From Saprospiraceae bacterium (GTDB lineage: Bacteria > Bacteroidota > Bacteroidia > Chitinophagales > Saprospiraceae), in the NCBI GenBank assembly GCA_007128085.1, contig SKYC01000139.1, positions 1 through 6,054 on the forward strand: DNA of 6,054 bases, given 5' to 3'. Under the pieces are notes generated by a model that made no database searches, was not told the DNA's origin, and saw only the letters and a program-made list of their open reading frames with translations. Shown here one piece after another: positions 1 to 6,054 of the stretch; positions within the stretch are counted from its first letter, which is position 1; every line of letters starts with the position of its first letter. Both the position numbers and the translations under genes were made by a program.

Positions 1-1171
1 CCTCATAAGCTATCTCCGTTTTGTGCAGCATATTTTCAGAATCCTTTTCCAGTACATGGCGTCCCACGCTGAGAATAATTCCAATGGCTATACAAGCAAA
101 CAGTACTGAAGTTCCACCCATGCTGATCAATGGGAGGGTCAAACCGGTCACCGGCAGTAAGTCTACCGAAACCGCCATATTCAGTAAGGCCTGCATGGTC
201 AAGCTGATGCTGAGTCCTATGGCAACAATGGCTCCAAATGCTTTGGGGCTGTTGGTTACCAGTGAAACGGATCGAATAAACAGCAGCATGAAAGCAAAAA
301 GTATCATCAGCCCTCCAATCAACCCGTACTCTTCCACGATGATGGCGTAAATAAAATCGGAGTAGGGAGAGGGTAAAAAGTTTCTCTGTATACTGTTTCC
401 GGGACCGAGCCCGATCAAACCTCCTTCCGCGATGGCTATCTTGGCCTGGTCAATCTGATACGTATCACCTCCGCCGGTAAAAAAGGCGGAAAGTCGCGAC
501 GCCCAGGTATCGGATCTCACAAATTCCGGAAAATACGCACCGAAAAGCAGCAGCACCATACATAAAATAGCTCCGATCAGTATCATTCCGCCCAAAATCC
601 TCAGATTCATTTGTCCGATAAACATCATGATAAAGCAGGTTGCAAAAAGCATGGCCGCGGTCGATAAATCCGCGGGAGCAATAAGCCCACATACCAAAAA
701 CACCGGCAATAGCACGGGCAGCAAAGCGGTTCCAAATTCCTTCAAACACTCTCTGTTGAGTGACAGCTGAGCAGCCAGGTAAATAACCAGGGCCACTTTA
801 GCAAAATCAGATGTTTGAAAAGTAATATCTATCAGGGGCAGTCGAATCCATCGCCTCGCTCCGTTAATTTCCACCCCGAAAAACAGGGTGAGCAACAGAC
901 CCACTATAGCAGCCAGCAAAAGGAGACTGGAAATTTTCGCAAAGGTCATGTAGTGCATTTTATAAAAAATGACCACCAACATAAATCCGAAAGCCAGAAT
1001 TGAAAGGTGCTTGATAAAGTAGTATTCGGTATTCCCCCCTCTGGACAAATGGGCAAGTCCCCCTGTGGCGCTGTACACTACCAAGGCGGAAAAGATAGGC
1101 AGTATGAGCATGACAAGCCAAATGAACTTCTCACCTTTTAAACTGCTGTATATGGTTTGCCCTATTGTCAT
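1..1171 (-). CDS. ftsW: FtsW, septal peptidoglycan glycosyltransferase (SEDS family), 3' end outside window
   Basis: FtsW is an inner-membrane SEDS polymerase that joins lipid II into glycan strands at the septum and works with the class B PBP FtsI, encoded upstream in the same cluster. I translated it from the ATG at 1171; 390 codons are visible and no stop is reached before base 1. Seen: repeated hydrophobic helices (for example about residues 16-35, 52-70, 80-100, 148-168, 191-212, 313-330 and 345-371), INGARRWIR at 102-110, FQTSDFAK at 118-125 (many family members have Glu where this has Asp122), GLGPGNS at 254-260, SDFIYA from 271, and PVTGLTLPLISMGGTS at 340-355. From family knowledge, Asp272 matches the aspartate reported as essential for polymerisation. 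Bacteroidota FtsW proteins are roughly this long, and the charged tail after residue 371 looks cytoplasmic, so little should be missing. RodA is a paralogue, but the dcw context favours FtsW. The start has only a weak AGGA 12 nt upstream. Confidence 0.97.
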   Translation of the reverse strand, partial: MTIGQTIYSSLKGEKFIWLVMLILPIFSALVVYSATGGLAHLSRGGNTEYYFIKHLSILAFGFMLVVIFYKMHYMTFAKISSLLLLAAIVGLLLTLFFGVEINGARRWIRLPLIDITFQTSDFAKVALVIYLAAQLSLNRECLKEFGTALLPVLLPVFLVCGLIAPADLSTAAMLFATCFIMMFIGQMNLRILGGMILIGAILCMVLLLFGAYFPEFVRSDTWASRLSAFFTGGGDTYQIDQAKIAIAEGGLIGLGPGNSIQRNFLPSPYSDFIYAIIVEEYGLIGGLMILFAFMLLFIRSVSLVTNSPKAFGAIVAIGLSISLTMQALLNMAVSVDLLPVTGLTLPLISMGGTSVLFACIAIGIILSVGRHVLEKDSENMLHKTEIAYE

Positions 1172-1247
1172 TTCTGTTTCTGTTCCTTTATTTATTGTCC
1201 TTGAATGCGAATCCTTAAAAATTTTTCAGTTTTCATTTTTCGGTCCA
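1172..1247 (-). other. mraY-ftsW spacer (76 nt), site where murD would be expected
   Basis: This short AT-rich spacer lies between the mraY stop and the ftsW ATG. It holds a 10-bp A5T5 palindrome at 1217-1226, an AAAGGA element at 1184-1189, and two copies of ACAGAA directly before the ftsW start. I see no terminator and no recognisable piece of MurD. The purine-rich stretch next to the start codon probably helps translation initiation; that is inference. Confidence 0.6.
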
Positions 1248-2504
1248 TTATCTTATCTTCAATGTTATTACGGTAATCACTGCGAGTAACACCCCGACAA
1301 TCCAAAACCGGGTTGCAATTTTCGATTCGTGCATTCCCATTTTCTGATAGTGGTGATGCAAAGGGGCCATTAAAAAAACCCTCCGCCCTGTACCGTACTT
1401 TTTCTTTGTGTATTTAAACCAGGCCACTTGTATCATGACCGATAAATTTTCAATCAAAAAGATTCCACACAAGAGTGGAATCAGCAGTTCTTTTCTCAGG
1501 ACGATGGCCAGCGCGGCAATGATTCCTCCAATGGCCAATGACCCGGTATCTCCCATAAAAACCTTGGCCGGGTAAGCATTGTACCACAAAAACCCCAAAC
1601 ATGCTCCTATAAAACAGGCACTGAAAATGACCAATTCACCGGAAAAGGGCAGGTACAGTATATTGAGGTACTCGGCAAAAATATTGTGACCGGATACATA
1701 GGCGAAAATCCCAAGAATAGAAGCTATTATCGCCGATACTCCGGCTGCCAGTCCATCGATTCCATCCGTGAGATTGGCCGCATTGGAAACGGCAGTCACA
1801 ATAAAAATCACAATGAGAACAAAGACAATACCCACGACACGACTTGCATTGTCTCCCAGGAAGGAAACAAGTGCCTTGTAATCAAGAGAATTTCCCTTGA
1901 AGAAAGGTACATTGGTCAATGTTGTTTTTACGTATGCCATTTCAACGGTCTCATTTAATAAATTCGGGCTTTTTTCAACCGCCCTGATAATTTCGTAATT
2001 GTTTTCTATCGCAGTGTCCATACTCACTCTGACAAGCACCTGATCACTTCCCAGCATGACCAGTCCGATTATCAGGCCCACTATCACCTGGCCAACTACT
2101 TTCAGTTTGCCGCTCAAGCCTCCTTTGTTTTTCTTAAAGACCTTTATGTAATCATCGGCAAATCCGATTAAAGCCATAAAGACCGTTACCATCAAAAGAA
2201 GCTGAATGTATATGTTGGTCAAATCGGATAGTAAAAGACAAGGGACCAAAATTCCTAGAACTATAATAATTCCACCCATGGTGGGGGTTCCTTCCTTTTC
2301 CTTTTGCCCGTCAAGACCTAAGTCTCTGACCGACTCTCCAATTTGCTTTTTTTTCAAAAAACGGATGATTTTGCTTCCAAAGATCATCGATATTATCAGG
2401 GACAGTATGATGGCCAATCCGGCCCTGAATGTGAGGAACCGAAACAAGCCAGTTCCCGGCAATTCATAATTTTTTTCCAAGAATTCAAAAAAGTGGTATA
2501 ACAT
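1248..2504 (-). CDS. mraY: MraY, phospho-N-acetylmuramoyl-pentapeptide-transferase
   Basis: MraY is an integral membrane enzyme that transfers phospho-MurNAc-pentapeptide from UDP to undecaprenyl phosphate, giving lipid I and UMP. I prefer the ATG at 2504 (418 aa, beginning MLYHFFEFLEKN, as in relatives); the frame also opens two codons earlier at a GTG (2510), right after an in-frame TAA. Seen (ATG numbering): GTPTMGG at 72-78, the Asp pair of FADDYIK at 117-118, NLTDGIDG at 244-251, VFMGDTGS with Asp319, and MAPLHHHY with His383-385. These are the Mg/UDP and catalytic loop residues of the family, and all are intact. Multiple hydrophobic helices fit the ten-helix fold. It is about 60 residues longer than the E. 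coli enzyme, mostly because of a polar stretch near residues 153-193 in the periplasmic loop between helices 4 and 5. It lies downstream of murE and upstream of ftsW. WecA-type transferases are excluded by the HHH motif and the context. Confidence 0.98.
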   Translation of the reverse strand: MLYHFFEFLEKNYELPGTGLFRFLTFRAGLAIILSLIISMIFGSKIIRFLKKKQIGESVRDLGLDGQKEKEGTPTMGGIIIVLGILVPCLLLSDLTNIYIQLLLMVTVFMALIGFADDYIKVFKKNKGGLSGKLKVVGQVIVGLIIGLVMLGSDQVLVRVSMDTAIENNYEIIRAVEKSPNLLNETVEMAYVKTTLTNVPFFKGNSLDYKALVSFLGDNASRVVGIVFVLIVIFIVTAVSNAANLTDGIDGLAAGVSAIIASILGIFAYVSGHNIFAEYLNILYLPFSGELVIFSACFIGACLGFLWYNAYPAKVFMGDTGSLAIGGIIAALAIVLRKELLIPLLCGIFLIENLSVMIQVAWFKYTKKKYGTGRRVFLMAPLHHHYQKMGMHESKIATRFWIVGVLLAVITVITLKIR

Positions 2505-2524
2505 TTGCACTTATTAAAAACAGA

Positions 2525-2577
2525 GCAGCAGGTTGCCTATAAAAAAGTTCCAACCAATCTTTCAGCAACCTTACTGC
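2525..2577 (-). repeat. Inverted repeat in the murE-mraY spacer, possible mRNA hairpin
   Basis: The spacer between murE and mraY contains complementary arms: GCAG plus AGGTTGC at 2525-2528 and 2530-2536, matched by GCAACCT plus CTGC at 2565-2571 and 2574-2577. That allows 7 + 4 base pairs with a small 2x1 internal loop and a 28-nt apical loop, inside which AAAG and CTTT could add four more pairs. The mraY start is about 20 nt downstream of the hairpin on the mRNA, after a TCTGTTTTT stretch. It could modulate mraY translation or transcript stability, but it may be chance; the long loop is unlike a classic terminator. Confidence 0.35.
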
Positions 2578-2619
2578 ATCTGTTAACCAACCTGAAATTG
2601 ATAATAAAAAACCTACTTC

Positions 2620-4095
2620 TTAATCCGAGAGGCCAAGCGCCTTTCGGACTATTTCTTTATCGTCGAAGGGAAATTTTTCCCCATTGATTTCCTGATATTT
2701 TTCGTGACCCTTTCCGGCCACCAATATTATGTCTTCGCTTCGGGCCAATTTGCAGGCCGTTTTTATGGCCTCTGCCCTGGATGCTACCCGTCTCACTTTG
2801 TGCAAATCCTCCTCTCTGACACCCCTGGCCGCATCTTCAATAATGGCCATCGGGTCTTCCGTTCTGGGATTGTCACTCGTAATGACCACCTGGTCACTCC
2901 ACCTTCCTGCAATTCGACCCATTTCAGGCCTTTTGGAGGGATCTCTGTCCCCGCCGCACCCAAAAACAGTAATCAACTGCTGCCCCTTTCTCTTCATTTT
3001 TGCCACTGTTTCAAGAATGTTCTTCAGTGCATCGGGCGTATGGGCAAAATCGACAATCACACTGGGCAAATCGGGTCGGTGATGAACTTTTTCAAACCGC
3101 CCCTCGGGAGCTTTTAACCGGCTCATGGCCGTGAGCAACTCCACACTGCTGTACCCCATGATCCTCCCGCAGGCATAAGCCGCTGTGATGTTGGAGGCAT
3201 TGTAATCGCCCGAGAGCAAAAAATGCGCTTCAAATCGATCTATGGCCAGCTGCATTCCCTCTATACTGTTTTCTATGATCCTCGCCTTAAAATCTGCCTG
3301 ACGCTTCAACCCGTATGTAAATTTCTCCGCAGCGCAATTTTGCAACATAATGGATGCGTTTTTATCGTCCGCATTCACCAGGGCAAAACTGTCTTCACTC
3401 AATCCGTCAAAGAACTTTTTCTTTGCCTGAATGTAGGACTTAAAATCCCCGTGATAATCCAGGTGATCGTGGGTGATGTTGGTAAAAATGCCTCCGGCAA
3501 ATTCCAATCCTGCTACGCGTTCCTGATCGAGAGCGTGAGAACTCACTTCCATAAAAGCGTAACTGCAACCGGACATCACCATCTTATTGAGCAACTCATT
3601 CAGCTCGTAGGCGTCGGGAGTGGTGTGTGTCCCCTTCAGGAACTCCTCACCCATTCGATTGCCTATGGTAGAAATCAGGCCGCTCTGCCGACCGATGTTT
3701 TCAAATAAATCAGCGAGCAAACTAACAATGGTCGTTTTTCCATTGGTACCCGTCACCCCAATCAGTTGGAGTTTCTGGGAGGGATTGCCAAAAAAATTGG
3801 CGCACATCTGCCCCCACGCTTTCCGACTTGAAGCTACCTTAATCAGCGGAACCTCCACTTTTACAGATGGTTCCCTCTCGGCAACAATCAGTGAACAACC
3901 ACTTTTCACCACCTGGGGGATGAAGTCGTGACCGTCGAACTCACTTCCCTTAATGGCTGCGAAAACCGAGCCCGGTTTTACTTTTCTGGAATCAGATGTA
4001 ATGCCCGTGATCTCAATATCGGCCTCCGAAGCCCATTCTACAACTTCCACATTTTTTAATATCTCCCTGACCTTCATCGATTTTGTGGAATTCAT
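2620..4095 (-). CDS. murE: MurE, UDP-MurNAc-L-Ala-D-Glu:meso-diaminopimelate ligase
   Basis: MurE is a cytoplasmic ATP-dependent Mur ligase that adds the third amino acid to UDP-MurNAc-L-Ala-D-Glu. The 491-residue protein has the three Mur domains. The N-terminal UDP-binding part has ITSDSRKVKPGSVFAAIKG at about 32-50. The ATPase core has the P-loop GTNGKTT at 116-122, TTPDA at 158-162, SSHALDQ from 185 and the AKKKFF segment with the probable carbamylated lysine at 225. The C-terminal domain starts near EGRFE (331-335) and VDFAHTPD (348-355). DNPR at 408-411 is the signature of meso-diaminopimelate-specific enzymes, as opposed to lysine-adding ones, and GKGHEKYQ follows at 461-468. Length is normal. 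The start at 4095 is 9 nt after the ftsI stop, which suggests one mRNA and possibly coupled translation. A second in-frame ATG at 4077 would give MKVREILKN, closer to some relatives, so the exact start is open. No MurF is fused or follows. Confidence 0.97.
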   Translation of the reverse strand: MNSTKSMKVREILKNVEVVEWASEADIEITGITSDSRKVKPGSVFAAIKGSEFDGHDFIPQVVKSGCSLIVAEREPSVKVEVPLIKVASSRKAWGQMCANFFGNPSQKLQLIGVTGTNGKTTIVSLLADLFENIGRQSGLISTIGNRMGEEFLKGTHTTPDAYELNELLNKMVMSGCSYAFMEVSSHALDQERVAGLEFAGGIFTNITHDHLDYHGDFKSYIQAKKKFFDGLSEDSFALVNADDKNASIMLQNCAAEKFTYGLKRQADFKARIIENSIEGMQLAIDRFEAHFLLSGDYNASNITAAYACGRIMGYSSVELLTAMSRLKAPEGRFEKVHHRPDLPSVIVDFAHTPDALKNILETVAKMKRKGQQLITVFGCGGDRDPSKRPEMGRIAGRWSDQVVITSDNPRTEDPMAIIEDAARGVREEDLHKVRRVASRAEAIKTACKLARSEDIILVAGKGHEKYQEINGEKFPFDDKEIVRKALGLSD

Positions 4096-4104
4096 TTCAA
4101 AGAA

Positions 4105-6054
4105 CTATATGTCAAGGATTAATTCTATATTTTTTCCGGACACCGAAGAGCCCGGCGGTACTGACTGTCCCACTACTCTACCGAACCCCTTCAGCTTCAC
4201 CTCCATTCCGGTGTTTTCCAGTACGTAGAGAGCATCCCGCAAACCCATTCCCACAACATTGGGAACCACTTCGCGTGAAATATGCCTGTTTCTCATTTTC
4301 AAGCCGTAATCTTCATCCGGCATTAAAACAGTGAACTCCAGATTGTCGTCCTCCTGAACTGACATGCCCAGGCTGTTGAACAAATACCTGAAATCACTTG
4401 CATACCCCACCTGCCAAAAGGGATAGGTTTTATTTCCTCCCCCCAAATTGGTCCTCTCCATGGCAACGGGTATGCGGTCCGGCTGAATGGCCATCACTTT
4501 TTTCGCTATTTCACTAAAGACAGGAGCGGCTACGGTGCCTCCGTAAAAAACGCCCTTTCTTGGCTCTGAGATCAGCACAATACAACTGTACTCGGGATTG
4601 TCCGCGGGAAAATATCCAACAAACGACGACTGATAAGCCGTCCGAACGCGATCTGCATCCGTGTAGTTCAATTGGGTGGTACCCGTTTTCCCGGCCATCG
4701 GAAGGGATTCGTCGTATATCCTTCGTCCTGTTCCGGTTTTCACCACCCCCTCCAGTATTTCTTTGACCTGACTGATCGTCTCCGCAGAAGCGACCGAGCG
4801 CTCAATGACCTCCGGCCTGAAGGTTCGTATGCTCCTACCCTCTCTTCTCAATTCACTGACGAGATGAGGTTTCATCATTTTTCCATCGTTGGCGATGGCA
4901 TTGTAAAAAGTGAGCAATTGCAGTGGAGTCATCGAAAGCTCATAACCAAAAGACATCCAGGGCAGGGACAAACAACTCCAGCCCTCTGCGCGATTTCCTG
5001 CTTCTTTAATATACGGTGTAGCCTCGCCCGCAATTTCGATTTCTGTTTTCTTATCCAGCCCAAAATCTCTCAATCGCTGAATGAATTGGGCCTCATTGTT
5101 CGCCTGTCTGTACCGCTGATCGACCAACTTCGCAATACCGACATTAGAAGATATCTCAAGGGAGTGTCTGACAGTCGTTTCTTCATAATCGTGTTGTTCT
5201 GAATCTCTTACGGTGCGATTGCAAACTCTTCCGCTTCCTTTGTTAATGTCAATTTTTTCATCCAGGCTCACCAACCCGTCCTCCAACAATGCCATTATTG
5301 AGGGGATTTTAAAAAGGGATCCCGGTTCAATCAATGAACCCACCGCGTGATTGTATCTCTCGATATAATTGTCCCCCTGCTTGTCCAGGTTTGAAATGGC
5401 GACAATCTCCCCTGTTTCACGCTTCATTACAATGGCCACTCCAAATTGGGCATTGTGCTTTTTCAAAGCATAATTAAGACTGTGGTGTACCACATCCTGT
5501 ATATCTGTATTGAGTGTAGTGACCACATCGGCACCCCTCAGAGGAACCGTGGCCGCAATATCGTCGATGGGAATCCAATTGGATCCGGAAATTCGCTGAA
5601 CCATTCTCTTGCCCGATTCCCCTTTCAGATAATCGTCAAAAGCGCCCTCTATTCCTACATTGGCAGCATTTTCACGGTCGAGGCCGATGGTTCTCGAGGC
5701 CAGAGACTGAAATGGCTTAATGCGACTGCCTTTTCTCTCCAAAATCAACCCTCCCCTGTTTTGTCCCCATCTCAATATCGGGAAGTTGCGCACCATATTC
5801 ATTTCTTCAAAAGTGGCATTTCTCTTCAGCAACAGATATCGGTCACCAGCATTTCTTCGCTGTATAAGGTAGTTCCTGAATTGCGCAGGACTTCGTGAAT
5901 TGTCGATGTAGTTGGAAAGATACCAGCCCAGTGAGTCTACATGGCTGTAAAAGAGTTCGTCATTCATGGCTTGCGTATTCAAGTCCATGCGGATATCAAA
6001 AAACTGCACTGAAGTTGCCAGTGGCAAGCCGTTGGCACTTAAAATATCTCCACG
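4105..6054 (-). CDS. ftsI: FtsI/PBP3-type class B penicillin-binding protein with C-terminal PASTA domain, 5' end outside window
   Basis: FtsI is the division-specific D,D-transpeptidase that crosslinks septal peptidoglycan made by FtsW. The frame is open to the right edge; 649 residues are visible and the stop is TAG. The first visible residues, RGDILSANG, are the conserved motif just after the membrane anchor, so only the short cytoplasmic tail and transmembrane helix should be missing. Counting from base 6054, the non-catalytic pedestal domain runs to about residue 170. The transpeptidase domain follows, with the active-site SLFK (nucleophile Ser246, Lys249) in EPGSLFK, the SSN motif at 302-304 and KTGT at 456-459. 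One PASTA domain lies at about 597-649 (VPNVVGMGLRDAL to the end), a feature of Bacteroidota FtsI that is absent from the E. coli protein. All catalytic motifs are intact. The TTG at 6027 is inside the gene and is not its start. The dcw position separates it from the elongation enzyme PBP2. Confidence 0.97.
   Translation of the reverse strand, partial: RGDILSANGLPLATSVQFFDIRMDLNTQAMNDELFYSHVDSLGWYLSNYIDNSRSPAQFRNYLIQRRNAGDRYLLLKRNATFEEMNMVRNFPILRWGQNRGGLILERKGSRIKPFQSLASRTIGLDRENAANVGIEGAFDDYLKGESGKRMVQRISGSNWIPIDDIAATVPLRGADVVTTLNTDIQDVVHHSLNYALKKHNAQFGVAIVMKRETGEIVAISNLDKQGDNYIERYNHAVGSLIEPGSLFKIPSIMALLEDGLVSLDEKIDINKGSGRVCNRTVRDSEQHDYEETTVRHSLEISSNVGIAKLVDQRYRQANNEAQFIQRLRDFGLDKKTEIEIAGEATPYIKEAGNRAEGWSCLSLPWMSFGYELSMTPLQLLTFYNAIANDGKMMKPHLVSELRREGRSIRTFRPEVIERSVASAETISQVKEILEGVVKTGTGRRIYDESLPMAGKTGTTQLNYTDADRVRTAYQSSFVGYFPADNPEYSCIVLISEPRKGVFYGGTVAAPVFSEIAKKVMAIQPDRIPVAMERTNLGGGNKTYPFWQVGYASDFRYLFNSLGMSVQEDDNLEFTVLMPDEDYGLKMRNRHISREVVPNVVGMGLRDALYVLENTGMEVKLKGFGRVVGQSVPPGSSVSGKNIELILDI

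Noticed and set aside
465..749. A 94-codon minus-strand open frame inside ftsW
   Set aside because: It lies in another frame within the clear ftsW reading frame, and its translation resembles no family I know.
1217..1226. A5T5 palindrome as a terminator between mraY and ftsW
   Set aside because: There is no GC stem and no usable loop, and the following gene is in the same pathway and direction, so termination is unlikely.
1192..1236. A 14-codon minus-strand frame (MKTEKFLRIRIQGQ) with ATG and TAA in the mraY-ftsW spacer, possible leader peptide or murD remnant
   Set aside because: Too short to judge, no ribosome site, and no likeness to the glycine-rich MurD N-terminus; a frame this short is expected by chance.
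2567..2595. Possible Bacteroidota-type promoter (TTGG, then TAAGGTTG) on the minus strand upstream of mraY
   Set aside because: The -7-like box has one mismatch and the spacing of about 13 nt is too short for the TTTG/TAnnTTTG consensus, so it is not convincing.
3223..3708. A 161-codon plus-strand open frame opposite murE
   Set aside because: It is antisense to conserved MurE coding sequence including the residues around the ATPase core; it has no recognisable domain and reads as a shadow.
4672..5202. A 176-codon plus-strand open frame opposite ftsI, and a 150-codon one at 5446-5898
   Set aside because: Both are complementary to the FtsI transpeptidase and pedestal regions, show no domain, and are explained by the codon constraints on the minus strand.

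Overview
The window is a stretch of the division and cell wall (dcw) cluster. Everything recognisable is on the minus strand and reads from the right edge to the left: ftsI (division transpeptidase, 5' end off the right edge), murE (UDP-MurNAc-tripeptide synthetase), mraY (lipid I synthase) and ftsW (division glycan polymerase, 3' end off the left edge). Nearly every base is coding. The only gaps are 9, 109 and 76 nt (115 nt with the preferred mraY start). I see no mobile element, tRNA, rRNA, CRISPR array or plus-strand gene.

The organism is most likely a member of the Bacteroidota. The evidence is the gene order ftsI-murE-mraY-ftsW without murF between murE and mraY, an MraY of about 418 residues with an extra periplasmic segment, an FtsI with a single C-terminal PASTA domain, an FtsW with PVTGLTLPLISMGGTS, and starts with no good Shine-Dalgarno sequence. 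The MurE DNPR motif predicts meso-diaminopimelate peptidoglycan, as expected for a Gram-negative cell. I cannot place it below phylum level.

The genes act on one pathway. MurE adds the third residue to the cytoplasmic UDP-MurNAc-peptide. MraY moves the finished phospho-MurNAc-pentapeptide onto undecaprenyl phosphate to make lipid I. After MurG makes lipid II and it is flipped, FtsW polymerises the glycan and FtsI crosslinks it at the septum.

This is core, conserved sequence and I found no new system. The main departure is that murD, which in the usual Bacteroidota order lies between mraY and ftsW, is not there; only 76 nt separate the two genes. Smaller points are a long-loop inverted repeat just upstream of mraY and the MraY periplasmic insertion.
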